NCBI RefSeq assembly: GCF_001039005.1
Contig: NZ_LDWR01000011.1
Coordinates: 310,001-374,000, forward strand
DNA from: Burkholderia cepacia
GTDB lineage: Bacteria; Pseudomonadota; Gammaproteobacteria; Burkholderiales; Burkholderiaceae
Length of the DNA: 64,000 bases
Reading direction: 5' to 3'
Under the pieces are notes generated by a model that saw only the letters and a list, made by a program, of their open reading frames with translations, was not told the DNA's origin and did no database searches. This document shows positions 1 through 8,946 of this stretch, in pieces. The position numbers and the translations under genes were made by a program. Within the stretch, counting starts at the first letter, position 1; every line of letters starts with the position of its first letter.

Positions 1-963
1 CCGTATTCGCTGCCGGTCGGCATGGGCTTCACGCTTGCGGGGCTGCTGCTGATGTCGGTCGCGCCGAGCTTCCCGGTACTGCTGGTGGCCGCGGCGCTCG
101 TCGGCTGCGGTTCGTCGGTGTTCCATCCTGAATCGTCGCGTGTCGCGCGGATGGCGTCGGGCGGCCAGCACGGGCTCGCGCAGTCGGTGTTCCAGGTCGG
201 CGGCAACGCGGGTTCCGCACTCGGGCCGCTGCTCGCCGCGCTCGTGATCATTCCGCACGGCCAGCACAGCATCGCGTGGTTCTCGGCGGCCGCGCTCGTC
301 GCGATGGTCGTGCTCACGCAGATCGGCCACTGGTACAAGAAGCATCCGTCGATGAAGAAGAAGGCCGTGTCGGCCGGCCACCCGACGCTGTCGCGCGGCC
401 GCGTGATCGGCGCGATCGGCGTGCTGGTGCTGCTCGTGTTCTCGAAGTACTTCTACCTTGCGAGCATCAACAGCTATTTCACGTTCTACCTGATCGACAA
501 GTTCCACCTGTCGGTGCAGGCCGCGCAGATCCACCTGTTCGTGTTCCTCGCGGCCGTGGCGGCCGGCACGCTGATCGGCGGGCCCGTCGGCGACCGGATC
601 GGCCGCAAGTACGTGATCTGGGTATCGATTCTCGGCGTCGCGCCGTTCACGCTGCTGCTGCCGTACGCGAACCTGTTCTGGACGAGCGTGCTGACCGTGA
701 TCATCGGCATCGTGCTGGCGTCGGCGTTTGCCGCGATCCTCGTCTACGCGACGGAACTGATGCCCGGCAAGGTCGGGATGGTCGCGGGCCTGTTCTTCGG
801 CTTCGCGTTCGGCCTGGGCGGCGTCGGCGCGGCCGTGCTCGGCCAGCTCGCCGACGCGACGAGCATCCCGTTTGTCTACAAGGTGTGCTCGTTCCTGCCG
901 CTGATCGGCGTGCTGACGGTGTTCCTGCCGAACCTCGAAAGCAGCCGGCGCAAGAAGGCGTGA
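1..963 (+). CDS. fsr: Fosmidomycin-resistance-type MFS exporter, 5' truncated by window edge
   Basis: The reading frame is open from base 1, so the start lies upstream; 320 codons plus the stop are visible. The product is an inner-membrane major facilitator protein with at least eight hydrophobic segments. The pattern PESSRVARMASGGQHG near the visible N-terminus, followed by a Q-x-G-G-N-xG helix, is typical of the Fsr exporters of the MFS. A second-half MFS loop motif, GDRIGRKYV, is present. Fsr-type proteins export fosmidomycin, but the natural substrate here is unknown. A 12-bp GC hairpin follows the stop, and the next gene converges on it. Confidence 0.85.
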   Translation, partial: PYSLPVGMGFTLAGLLLMSVAPSFPVLLVAAALVGCGSSVFHPESSRVARMASGGQHGLAQSVFQVGGNAGSALGPLLAALVIIPHGQHSIAWFSAAALVAMVVLTQIGHWYKKHPSMKKKAVSAGHPTLSRGRVIGAIGVLVLLVFSKYFYLASINSYFTFYLIDKFHLSVQAAQIHLFVFLAAVAAGTLIGGPVGDRIGRKYVIWVSILGVAPFTLLLPYANLFWTSVLTVIIGIVLASAFAAILVYATELMPGKVGMVAGLFFGFAFGLGGVGAAVLGQLADATSIPFVYKVCSFLPLIGVLTVFLPNLESSRRKKA

Positions 964-967
964 CAAG

Positions 968-995
968 CCGGCCGCGGCGTGCGCGCCGCGGCCGG
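968..995. terminator. GC hairpin after the MFS gene
   Basis: A perfect 12-bp inverted repeat (968-979 with 984-995, loop TGCG) starts five bases after the MFS stop codon. There is no T-run behind it on the plus strand, so termination is plausible but not certain. Confidence 0.4.
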
Positions 996-1014
996 TCGAC
1001 CGGCTTGAAAGGAG

Positions 1015-1040
1015 AAAACGGCGGCGGCTTCAGGCCGCCG
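1015..1040 (-). terminator. Intrinsic terminator of pfs, overlapping its stop codon
   Basis: On the minus strand a 7-bp GC stem (1034-1040 with 1022-1028) has a 5-base loop that contains part of the pfs TGA stop. It is followed by TTTT at 1018-1015. This has the form of a compact Rho-independent terminator in which the last codons form one arm. Confidence 0.55.
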
Positions 1041-1827
1041 TCGTCGCATGCAGCGTCAGGAAACGCTTGAGGATGCCGGACGAATAGCTGCTCGCGATCG
1101 CCGACAGGAAGTGCGAGAACGACTGCGTCGCGTGATCGTCGGCCGTATCGGAGATCGTGCGCACGAGCGCGAACGGCACGTCGTGTTCCGCGCACACCTG
1201 CGCGATCGCCGCCCCTTCCATTTCGACCGCGAGCGCGTCCGGCAGCGCATCGCGCAGCGCGACGACCTCGCTCTCGCTCGACACGAACCGGTCGCCGCTG
1301 ATGATGAGCCCGGCGTGCAGTTGCGCGCCGGCCAGCCCGAAGCGCTCGGCGAACAACGCGCCCTCTTCCGCGACGAACAGCGTGCACGCGGCCCTGAGAC
1401 GGGTCGTCAGCTCCGCGTCGGTCGCGAAACGCGTGATGCCGAGCAGCGGCACCTCGTAGCGCGGAAAGAGCGGCGACGCGTCGAGGTCGTGCTGCAACAG
1501 CGTGTCGGCCACGACGACGTCGCCGACGCGCACCGTGCGCGACACGCCGCCCGCGACGCCGGTGAACACGACACCGGCGACGCCGAACACGTGGATCAGC
1601 GCGCTGACCGTCGCGGCGGCCGCGACCTTGCCGACCCGCGCGAGCGTGACGACGCAGGCCGCGCCGTGCACGGTGCCGACGTGATAATCGCGGCGGCCGA
1701 GCGTGACCGTCTTCATCGCGCCGTCGGCGCGCATCGCGGCGATCAGGTCGCCGAGTTCCTCGGGCAGCGCGGCCAGAATGCCGAGCGGGCGCGCCGCCGG
1801 CGTCACATCCGTGTCGATACCCATCAT
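1030..1827 (-). CDS. 5'-methylthioadenosine/S-adenosylhomocysteine nucleosidase family protein
   Basis: A 265-residue phosphorylase/nucleosidase. The N-terminal GILAALPEEL strand carries the acidic residue typical of Pfs proteins. The mid-region FTGVAGGVS loop, the AVEMEGAAIAQVC motif and the late TISDTADDHA segment with its catalytic-type Asp are all visible. The family removes adenine from MTA and SAH in the cytoplasm, linking methyl recycling to autoinducer-2 precursor formation. The ATG at 1827 overlaps the uvrD stop as ATGATG, with ATGA shared, so translation is probably coupled to uvrD; a second ATG three bases downstream is possible. At about 265 residues it is longer than the E. coli enzyme, as seen in Burkholderia-type relatives. 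Confidence 0.85.
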   Translation of the reverse strand: MMGIDTDVTPAARPLGILAALPEELGDLIAAMRADGAMKTVTLGRRDYHVGTVHGAACVVTLARVGKVAAAATVSALIHVFGVAGVVFTGVAGGVSRTVRVGDVVVADTLLQHDLDASPLFPRYEVPLLGITRFATDAELTTRLRAACTLFVAEEGALFAERFGLAGAQLHAGLIISGDRFVSSESEVVALRDALPDALAVEMEGAAIAQVCAEHDVPFALVRTISDTADDHATQSFSHFLSAIASSYSSGILKRFLTLHATTAA

Positions 1828-4187
1828 TCCACCGCCTGCAGTTTCGCGACCGCGAGCGCGAGCCACTTCTCGCCGTGCCGCTTGAACTTCACCTGTGCCT
1901 TCGCATCGGTGCCGTTGCCTTCGAGCGCGGTCACCGTGCCTTCGCCGAACTTGGTATGGAACACCTGCTGGCCGACCCGGAAGCCGGTGTCGGCCGCGCG
2001 CTGCTTGTTCGCGAACGCGGGCAGCGGCGCGGACACGGCCGCGTCGACGATCTGCTCGCGCCCGCCGCCGCCCGGCCGCGCGAACCAGTCGCGCCCGTAC
2101 CCGGCGTTGTCCGAACGCCCGCCCCAGCGCGAACCGGCCTCGACCTTCGGCGTCAGCCACTTCAGCACGTGCTCCGGCAGTTCGTCGAAGAAGCGCGAGC
2201 GCACGTTGTAGCGCGTCTGGCCATGCAGCATCCGGCTCTGCGCGAACGACAGGTAGAGCCGCTCCTTCGCGCGCGTGATCGCGACATACATCAGCCGTCG
2301 CTCCTCCTCGAGGCCGTCCGATTCGAGCACGCTGTTTTCGTGCGGGAACAGCCCTTCCTCGAGGCCCGTGATGAACACGGCCGAGAATTCGAGCCCCTTC
2401 GCCGCGTGCACCGTCATCAGCTGCACGGCATCCTGCCCGGCCTGCGCCTGGTTGTCGCCGGCTTCCAGCGACGCATGCGACAGGAAGCCCGCGAGCGGCG
2501 TCATCGTGTCGGGGTTCTGCGCCGGGTCGCCGAGCGACGCCGGGTCGAGCACGTCGACCGCGGCATCGTCGGTCGCCGCGCCGAGTTCAGGCGCCGCGAT
2601 CGCGCCCGCGCGCAGCGGGATCGAGCGGGCCGGCGTATCGAGCCCGTAACCTTCCTCGGCGACGAACGCGGTGGCCGCGTTCACGAGTTCCTGCAAGTTC
2701 TCGAGGCGGTCCTGCCCTTCGCGCTCGCCCTGGTAGAAATCGGAAAGGCCGCTCGCGCGCACCACGTACTCGACGGTCTCGGGCAGGTTCATTTGCTGCG
2801 TGTCGGCGCGCATCTTCGCGACCAGGTTCGCGAACCCGCCGAGGCTCGTGCCGGCCTTGCCGGTCACGTACGGAATCGCGGCGGCCATCGAGCAGCCGTA
2901 CAGGCGCGCGGCGTCGGCCAGTTGCTCGATCGAGCGCGCACCGATCCCGCGGGTCGGGAAGTTCACGACCCGCACGAACGCCGTGTCGTCGTTCGGGTTG
3001 TCGATCAGGCGCAGATACGCGAGCGCGTGCTTCACTTCCTGCCGCTCGAAGAAGCGCAGGCCGCCGTACACGCGGTACGGGATGCCCGACGACATCAGCG
3101 TGTGCTCGATCGACCGCGACTGCGCGTTGCTGCGGTACAGGACGGCCACTTCGCTGCGGGCCATCCCGGTGTTGATCAGCGAGCGGATCTCCTCGACGAT
3201 CCAGCCGGCTTCCTGCGAATCGGTGCTGGCCTCGTACACGCGCACGGGCTCGCCGTGGCCCGCGTCGGTGCGCAGGTTCTTGCCGAGGCGGTGCGCGTTG
3301 TTCGAGATCAGCTGGTTCGCCGCGTCGAGGATGTTGCCGTGCGACCGGTAGTTCTGCTCGAGCTTGATCAGGTTGCGCACGCGGAATTCGTCTTCGAAGT
3401 CGCGCATGTTGCCGACGTTCGCGCCGCGGAACGCGTAGATCGACTGATCGTCGTCGCCGACCGCGAAGATCGCGTTCTGGCCGCCCGCGAGCATCTTGAG
3501 CCACGCGTACTGCAGCTTGTTGGTGTCCTGGAACTCGTCGACCAGGATGTGCTTGAAGCGCGCCTGGTAGTGCGCGCGCAGCGGCGCGTTGTACGCGAGC
3601 AGCTCGTAGCAGCGCAGCAGCAGCTCGGGGAAATCGACGACACCCTCGCGCTGGCACTGCTGGTCGTACGCCTGGTACAGCTCGACGAACTTGCGGTTGA
3701 AGCTGTCGGTCGCGTCGACCTTGTCGGGACGCAGCCCCTGCTCCTTCGCGTTGTTGATGAAGTACTGGACGTTCTTCGGCGGGTACTTCTCGTCGTCGAC
3801 GTTCGCCGCCTTCATCAGCCGCTTGATCGCGGACAGCTGGTCGGCGGTGTCGAGGATCTGGAACGTCTGCGGCAGCCCGGCGTCGCGCCAGTGCGTGCGC
3901 AGCATCCGGTTGCAGAGGCCGTGGAACGTGCCGATCCACATCCCGCGCGTGTCGATCGGCATCATTGCCGACAGGCGCGCCATCATCTCGCGCGCGGCCT
4001 TGTTCGTGAAGGTGACGGCGAGCACGGTGGGCGGCGACGCGTAGCCCTGCTGGATCAGCCACGCGATGCGCGTGATCAGCACGCGGGTCTTGCCGCTGCC
4101 CGCCCCTGCGAGGATCAGCGCCGGTTCGTTCGGCAACGTGACGGCGGCGTGTTGTTCGGGGTTCAGATTGGCGAGCAGATCGGGCAT
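1824..4187 (-). CDS. uvrD: ATP-dependent DNA helicase UvrD/PcrA family
   Basis: A 787-residue superfamily I 3'-5' helicase. Walker A (AGAGSGKT) is near residue 30, Walker B (VDEFQDTN) near 220, and the Q/R motif DDDQSIYAFRGA follows. The helicase C-half contains VQLMTVHAAKGLEF and VAITRAKERL. The last 50 residues form a Tudor-like tail (FGEGTVTALEGNG) as in UvrD/PcrA. The protein unwinds DNA in nucleotide excision and mismatch repair. I chose the ATG at 4187 because homology begins there (MPDLLANLNPEQ); an in-frame extension upstream runs through the promoter. The pfs gene overlaps its stop. Confidence 0.93.
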   Translation of the reverse strand: MPDLLANLNPEQHAAVTLPNEPALILAGAGSGKTRVLITRIAWLIQQGYASPPTVLAVTFTNKAAREMMARLSAMMPIDTRGMWIGTFHGLCNRMLRTHWRDAGLPQTFQILDTADQLSAIKRLMKAANVDDEKYPPKNVQYFINNAKEQGLRPDKVDATDSFNRKFVELYQAYDQQCQREGVVDFPELLLRCYELLAYNAPLRAHYQARFKHILVDEFQDTNKLQYAWLKMLAGGQNAIFAVGDDDQSIYAFRGANVGNMRDFEDEFRVRNLIKLEQNYRSHGNILDAANQLISNNAHRLGKNLRTDAGHGEPVRVYEASTDSQEAGWIVEEIRSLINTGMARSEVAVLYRSNAQSRSIEHTLMSSGIPYRVYGGLRFFERQEVKHALAYLRLIDNPNDDTAFVRVVNFPTRGIGARSIEQLADAARLYGCSMAAAIPYVTGKAGTSLGGFANLVAKMRADTQQMNLPETVEYVVRASGLSDFYQGEREGQDRLENLQELVNAATAFVAEEGYGLDTPARSIPLRAGAIAAPELGAATDDAAVDVLDPASLGDPAQNPDTMTPLAGFLSHASLEAGDNQAQAGQDAVQLMTVHAAKGLEFSAVFITGLEEGLFPHENSVLESDGLEEERRLMYVAITRAKERLYLSFAQSRMLHGQTRYNVRSRFFDELPEHVLKWLTPKVEAGSRWGGRSDNAGYGRDWFARPGGGGREQIVDAAVSAPLPAFANKQRAADTGFRVGQQVFHTKFGEGTVTALEGNGTDAKAQVKFKRHGEKWLALAVAKLQAVE

Positions 4188-4226
4188 GGAGCGGCAGCGG
4201 GCGGGCGAGAAAAATGCGGACCCGAC

Positions 4227-4232
4227 ATTATA
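4227..4232 (-). promoter_or_regulatory. -10 element of the uvrD-pfs promoter
   Basis: The minus strand reads TATAAT here, 40 bases upstream of the uvrD ATG, inside a short AT-rich island in otherwise GC-rich DNA. No convincing -35 hexamer sits 17 bases upstream. Confidence 0.5.
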
Positions 4233-4347
4233 AGTCGGCCGCGCGCCGCCGTTCCCGATCCGTTCGATCGCGTGTCGCGAGCACGTTGCGGCCGTCTCGT
4301 GACGGGCCCGTGCGGGCAAGGCGATGGCTGGCCGATGGGCATCCCCT

Positions 4348-4353
4348 TATAAT
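4348..4353 (+). promoter_or_regulatory. -10 element of the valS promoter
   Basis: A consensus TATAAT ends 47 bases before the valS ATG. The -35 region is not recognisable. This and the uvrD element lie in one divergent intergenic region. Confidence 0.5.
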
Positions 4354-4400
4354 TGTCAGATTCGGCATCCAATTCACGCATATTTCGGCAGATTTCCAAC

Positions 4401-7268
4401 ATGAGCGACAACACGCTTGCGAAGAGTTTCGAACCCCACACCATCGAAGCCCAATGGGGGCCGGAGTGGGAAAAACGCGGTTATGCCGCCCCGGCGTTCG
4501 ACCCGGCCCGTCCTGATTTCGCGATCCAGTTGCCGCCGCCGAACGTGACGGGCACGCTGCACATGGGCCACGCGTTCAACCAGACGATCATGGACGGCCT
4601 CGCCCGCTACCACCGGATGCTCGGCGAAAACACGCTGTGGGTGCCCGGCACCGACCACGCTGGGATCGCCACCCAGATCGTCGTCGAGCGCCAGCTCGAC
4701 GCGCAGGGCGTGTCGCGCCATGACCTCGGCCGCGAAAAGTTCGTCGAGCGCGTGTGGGAATGGAAGCAGCAGTCCGGTTCGACGATCACGGGCCAGGTGC
4801 GCCGCCTCGGCGCGTCGACCGACTGGTCGCGCGAATACTTCACGATGGACGACAAGATGTCGGCCGCCGTGCGCGACGTGTTCGTCACGCTTTATGAACA
4901 GGGCCTGATCTACCGCGGCAAGCGCCTCGTGAACTGGGATCCGGTCCTGCTGACCGCCGTGTCGGATCTCGAAGTCGCGAGCGAAGAGGAAAACGGCCAC
5001 CTGTGGCACATCCGCTACCCGCTCGTCGACGGCTCCGGCTCGCTGACCGTCGCGACGACGCGTCCCGAGACGATGCTCGGCGACGTCGCGCTGATGGTGC
5101 ATCCGGAGGACGAGCGCTACGCGCACCTGATCGGCAAGCTCGTCACGCTGCCGCTGACGGGCCGCGAGATCCCGGTGATCGCCGACGACTACGTCGACCG
5201 CGAGTTCGGCACGGGCGTCGTGAAGGTCACGCCCGCGCACGATTTCAACGACTACCAGGTCGGCCTGCGCCACAACCTCGCGCCGATCGAGATCCTGACG
5301 CTCGACGCGAAGATCAACGACAACGGCCCCGAGCAGTATCGCGGCCTCGACCGCTTCGACGCGCGCAAGGCGATCGTCGCCGACCTCGACGCGCAGGGCT
5401 TCCTCGACTCCGTGAAGCCGCACAAGCTGATGGTGCCGCGCGGCGACCGCACGGGCGTCGTGATCGAGCCGATGCTGACCGACCAGTGGTTCGTCGCGAT
5501 GACGAAGCCGGCACCGGAAGGCACGTTCAACCCGGGCAAGTCGATCACCGAAACGTCGCTCGACGTCGTGCGCGGCGGCCAGATCAAGTTCGTCCCGGAA
5601 AACTGGACGACCACCTACTACCAATGGCTCGAGAACATCCAGGACTGGTGCATCTCGCGCCAGCTGTGGTGGGGTCACCAGATTCCCGCGTGGTACGGCG
5701 AGAACGGCGAGGTGTTCGTCGCACGCAACGAGGAAGAAGCGCGCGCGCAGGCCGCCGCGAAGGGTTACGCCGGTGCGCTGAAGCGCGACGAAGACGTGCT
5801 CGACACGTGGTTCTCGTCGGCGCTCGTGCCGTTCTCGTCGCTCGGCTGGCCGAACGAAACACCTGAACTGCAGCACTTCCTGCCGTCGTCGGTGCTCGTC
5901 ACGGGCTTCGACATCATCTTCTTCTGGGTCGCCCGGATGGTGATGATGACCACGCACTTCACCGGCAAGGTGCCGTTCCACACCGTCTACGTGCACGGTC
6001 TCGTGCGCGACGCGGAAGGCCAGAAGATGTCGAAGAGCAAGGGCAACACGCTCGACCCGATCGATATCGTCGACGGCATCGACCTCGAGACGCTGGTCGC
6101 GAAGCGCACGACGGGCCTGATGAACCCGAAGCAGGCCGCGACGATCGAGAAGAAGACGCGCAAGGAATTCCCGGACGGCATCGCCGCGTTCGGCACCGAC
6201 GCGCTGCGCTTCACGATGGCGTCGATGGCGACGCTCGGCCGCAACGTGAACTTCGACCTCGCGCGCTGCGAAGGCTATCGCAACTTCTGCAACAAGCTGT
6301 GGAACGCGACCCGCTTCGTGCTGATGAACTGCGAAGGCCACGACTGCGGCAGCGACAAGCCGGAAGTCTGCGGCGCGGGCGACTGCGGCCCGGGCGGCTA
6401 CCTCGACTTCTCGGCGGCCGACCGCTGGATCGTGTCGCTGCTGCAGCGCACCGAGGCCGACATCGCGAAGGGCTTCGCCGATTACCGCTTCGACAACGTC
6501 GCGACCAGTATCTACAAGTTCGTGTGGGACGAGTACTGCGACTGGTATCTCGAACTCGCGAAGGTGCAGATCCAGAACGGTACGCCGGAACAGCAGCGCG
6601 CAACGCGCCGCACGCTGCTGCGCGTGCTCGAAACGGTGCTGCGCCTCGCGCACCCGGTCATCCCGTTCATCACCGAAGCGCTCTGGCAGAAGGTCGCGCC
6701 GCTCGCGGGCCGCTATCCGCAAGGCAAGGCCGAGGGCGAAGCGTCGCTGATGACGCAGGCGTATCCGGTCGCCAACCTGCAGAAGATCGACGAGGCGTCC
6801 GAGCAATGGGCAGCCGACCTGAAGGCGATCGTCGACGCCTGCCGCAACCTGCGCGGCGAGATGAACCTGTCGCCGGCGACGAAGGTGCCGCTGCTCGCGG
6901 CCGGCGATGCCGAGCGCCTGCGCTCGTTCGCGCCGTACGTTCAGGCCCTCGCGCGCCTGTCGGAAGTGCAGATTCTCGCGGACGAGGCAACGCTCGACAA
7001 GGAAGCGCACGGCGCGCCGATCGCGATCGTCGGCCCGAACAAGCTGGTGCTGAAGGTGGAAATCGACGTCGCGGCCGAACGCGAGCGCCTGTCGAAGGAA
7101 ATCGCGCGCCTGACGGGCGAGATCACGAAGTGCAACGCGAAGCTCGGCAACGAGGCATTCGTCGCGAAAGCGCCGCCGGCCGTGGTCGAACAGGAGCAGA
7201 AACGCGTCGCGGAATTCCAGAGCACGCTCGAAAAACTGCGTGCGCAGCTCGATCGGTTGCCTGCGTAA
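4401..7268 (+). CDS. valS: Valyl-tRNA synthetase
   Basis: A 955-residue class I aminoacyl-tRNA synthetase that charges tRNA-Val. The HIGH-type signature ([15 protein letters not shown]) is near residue 50. The editing domain follows ([11 protein letters not shown]), then KMSKS ([10 protein letters not shown]) near residue 541, the anticodon-binding domain and a C-terminal coiled coil rich in Glu, Lys and Arg. The length fits bacterial ValRS. The start is the ATG at 4401 ([16 protein letters not shown]). An upstream in-frame ATG at 4353 overlaps the -10 element and is rejected. Confidence 0.97.
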   Translation: MSDNTLAKSFEPHTIEAQWGPEWEKRGYAAPAFDPARPDFAIQLPPPNVTGTLHMGHAFNQTIMDGLARYHRMLGENTLWVPGTDHAGIATQIVVERQLDAQGVSRHDLGREKFVERVWEWKQQSGSTITGQVRRLGASTDWSREYFTMDDKMSAAVRDVFVTLYEQGLIYRGKRLVNWDPVLLTAVSDLEVASEEENGHLWHIRYPLVDGSGSLTVATTRPETMLGDVALMVHPEDERYAHLIGKLVTLPLTGREIPVIADDYVDREFGTGVVKVTPAHDFNDYQVGLRHNLAPIEILTLDAKINDNGPEQYRGLDRFDARKAIVADLDAQGFLDSVKPHKLMVPRGDRTGVVIEPMLTDQWFVAMTKPAPEGTFNPGKSITETSLDVVRGGQIKFVPENWTTTYYQWLENIQDWCISRQLWWGHQIPAWYGENGEVFVARNEEEARAQAAAKGYAGALKRDEDVLDTWFSSALVPFSSLGWPNETPELQHFLPSSVLVTGFDIIFFWVARMVMMTTHFTGKVPFHTVYVHGLVRDAEGQKMSKSKGNTLDPIDIVDGIDLETLVAKRTTGLMNPKQAATIEKKTRKEFPDGIAAFGTDALRFTMASMATLGRNVNFDLARCEGYRNFCNKLWNATRFVLMNCEGHDCGSDKPEVCGAGDCGPGGYLDFSAADRWIVSLLQRTEADIAKGFADYRFDNVATSIYKFVWDEYCDWYLELAKVQIQNGTPEQQRATRRTLLRVLETVLRLAHPVIPFITEALWQKVAPLAGRYPQGKAEGEASLMTQAYPVANLQKIDEASEQWAADLKAIVDACRNLRGEMNLSPATKVPLLAAGDAERLRSFAPYVQALARLSEVQILADEATLDKEAHGAPIAIVGPNKLVLKVEIDVAAERERLSKEIARLTGEITKCNAKLGNEAFVAKAPPAVVEQEQKRVAEFQSTLEKLRAQLDRLPA

Positions 7269-7295
7269 CAATCGGTAAGGCCGTTTGCGTTCACT

Positions 7296-7301
7296 ATAAT
7301 G
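7296..7301 (+). promoter_or_regulatory. -10 element of the galU promoter
   Basis: TATAAT lies 54 bases before the galU ATG in the short gap after valS. It suggests galU has its own promoter rather than relying only on valS readthrough. I see no good -35 hexamer. Confidence 0.5.
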
Positions 7302-7355
7302 GGGACGTGAACATACATCGTCTGACAAGTCGATTACAGGAATAAAGGTTCGATC

Positions 7356-8240
7356 ATGTTGAAAGTCACCAAGGCGGTATTTCCCGTTGCCGGTCTCGGC
7401 ACGCGGTTCCTCCCGGCAACGAAGGCGAGCCCGAAGGAAATGCTGCCGGTCGTCGACAAGCCACTGATCCAGTACGCGGTCGAGGAAGCGATTGCCGCCG
7501 GCATCACCGAGATGATCTTCGTCACCGGGCGCAGCAAGCGCGCGATCGAGGATCACTTCGACAAGTCGTACGAGGTCGAGGCGGAACTCGAGGCACGCGG
7601 CAAGGAAAAGCTGCTCGAGCTCGTGCGCAGCATCAAGCCGAGCCATGTCGACTGCTTCTACGTGCGCCAGCCGGAAGCGCTCGGCCTCGGCCATGCGGTG
7701 CTGTGCGCGGAAAAGCTTGTCGCCGACAACCCGTTCGCGGTGATCCTCGCCGACGACCTGCTCGATGGCAACCCGCCCGTGATGAAGCAGATGGTCGATG
7801 TGTTCGACCACTATCACAGCTCGGTGATCGGCGTCGAAGAGATCCCGCCGTCGGAGACGAAGTCGTACGGGATCGTCGACGGCAAGGAATGGGAAGAGTC
7901 GATCGTGAAGATGTCGGCGATCGTCGAGAAGCCGGCACCGGAAGTCGCGCCGTCGAACCTCGGCGTGGTCGGTCGTTACATCCTGAAGCCGCGGATCTTC
8001 CAACACCTGCGCGCGCTGAAGCCCGGCGCGGGCGGCGAACTGCAGCTCACCGACGCGATCCAGGCGCTGCTCACCGATGAACAGGTGCTGGCCTACAAGT
8101 ACCAGGGCACGCGCTACGACTGCGGCAGCAAGCTCGGCTACCTGAAGGCGACGGTCGAATTCGCGCTGCGCCACCCGGAAGTCAGTGCGGAATTCGAAGC
8201 CTACCTGCGCACGCGCGGCGGCACGCATCCGGCCGCCTGA
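7356..8240 (+). CDS. galU: UTP--glucose-1-phosphate uridylyltransferase
   Basis: A 294-residue nucleotidyltransferase making UDP-glucose from UTP and glucose 1-phosphate, for LPS, exopolysaccharide and galactose metabolism in the cytoplasm. The N-terminal nucleotide loop [18 protein letters not shown] is intact, followed by [20 protein letters not shown] and the [13 protein letters not shown] motif. The later FAVILADDL strand contains the metal-binding Asp pair. The length matches the GalU family. An AAAGG-type ribosome site precedes the ATG. Confidence 0.96.
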   Translation: MLKVTKAVFPVAGLGTRFLPATKASPKEMLPVVDKPLIQYAVEEAIAAGITEMIFVTGRSKRAIEDHFDKSYEVEAELEARGKEKLLELVRSIKPSHVDCFYVRQPEALGLGHAVLCAEKLVADNPFAVILADDLLDGNPPVMKQMVDVFDHYHSSVIGVEEIPPSETKSYGIVDGKEWEESIVKMSAIVEKPAPEVAPSNLGVVGRYILKPRIFQHLRALKPGAGGELQLTDAIQALLTDEQVLAYKYQGTRYDCGSKLGYLKATVEFALRHPEVSAEFEAYLRTRGGTHPAA

Positions 8241-8294
8241 ACGCGGCAAGGGCTCGGCCCCGGCGGGCCCGCCCTCACCTCACCGGCCGACGCT

Positions 8295-8909
8295 TTAGCG
8301 CGCTTCGGCCGGCTTCACCGAGACGACGCCCGGCATTGCGCCCGCGTCGTCTTTTTTCGTCTTGACGAGCCAGCCGCCGCCGGCGCCGTACGGCACCTTC
8401 GCGAGCGCGCTCTTCACGAGTGCCGGCGCGGCCTGCTGCGTGCCGGGATCGCGATCGCGCAGCGCGGCCGACACGCGGTAGACGTCGGCACCCGATTTCG
8501 CATCGACGAAACGCAGCGTCAGCACGTGGCGATACACGGTGCCCATGAACGGCAGCGCGAACGGCGCCGGCCCGTCGACCGTCACGCACGCGCTGCTCGC
8601 GGCGCCGCACCGGTCGGCGCTCGCCGCGACCGAGGCCGGCTGCGTGGCATACGCGATCGACAGCCGGTAGCGCGCGGCCGCGAGCGGCTGCGCGTCGAAG
8701 CCGCGGCGCACGAGTTCGTCGCGCACGAGCGTCTCGATCTGCCGGTATTCCGCATCATTGGCCTGCGCGGCCGTCCGCACGAAATCGTAACCGTGCGCGC
8801 CGGATGCAAACGCATTCGGCTGCCCGACCGCACTCACGCCGCTCGTCACGCCGGCGCAACCCGCCAACAGCGACGCCGCAAGCGCGGCCGCTGCCCATTG
8901 CTTTCTCAT
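8295..8909 (-). CDS. Small lipoprotein, DUF4136-like
   Basis: A 204-residue predicted lipoprotein. A short signal peptide ends in the lipobox LLAGC near residue 18. The rest looks like DUF4136-type periplasmic lipoproteins (YDFVRTAAQANDAEYRQIE followed by a variable-charge beta-rich region). That family match is by resemblance only and the function is unknown. I chose the ATG at 8909, which has GGGGAAAG just upstream; an ATG at 8921 is also in frame. It lies 37 bases after the kinase stop and is probably the last gene of that signalling operon. Confidence 0.75.
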   Translation of the reverse strand: MRKQWAAAALAASLLAGCAGVTSGVSAVGQPNAFASGAHGYDFVRTAAQANDAEYRQIETLVRDELVRRGFDAQPLAAARYRLSIAYATQPASVAASADRCGAASSACVTVDGPAPFALPFMGTVYRHVLTLRFVDAKSGADVYRVSAALRDRDPGTQQAAPALVKSALAKVPYGAGGGWLVKTKKDDAGAMPGVVSVKPAEAR

Positions 8910-8946
8910 GGCTTTCCCCAAATGCCTGCCGTCGCGCCCGGCCCTG

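Noticed and set aside
1875-4352. Long plus-strand frame opposite uvrD
   Set aside because: Shadow of uvrD with a biased composition and no recognisable domain.
4374-8249. A very long open frame on the minus strand across valS and galU
   Set aside because: It is antisense to two clear housekeeping genes, has an Arg/Asp/His/Val-heavy composition and no family motif; high-GC DNA often leaves such frames open.
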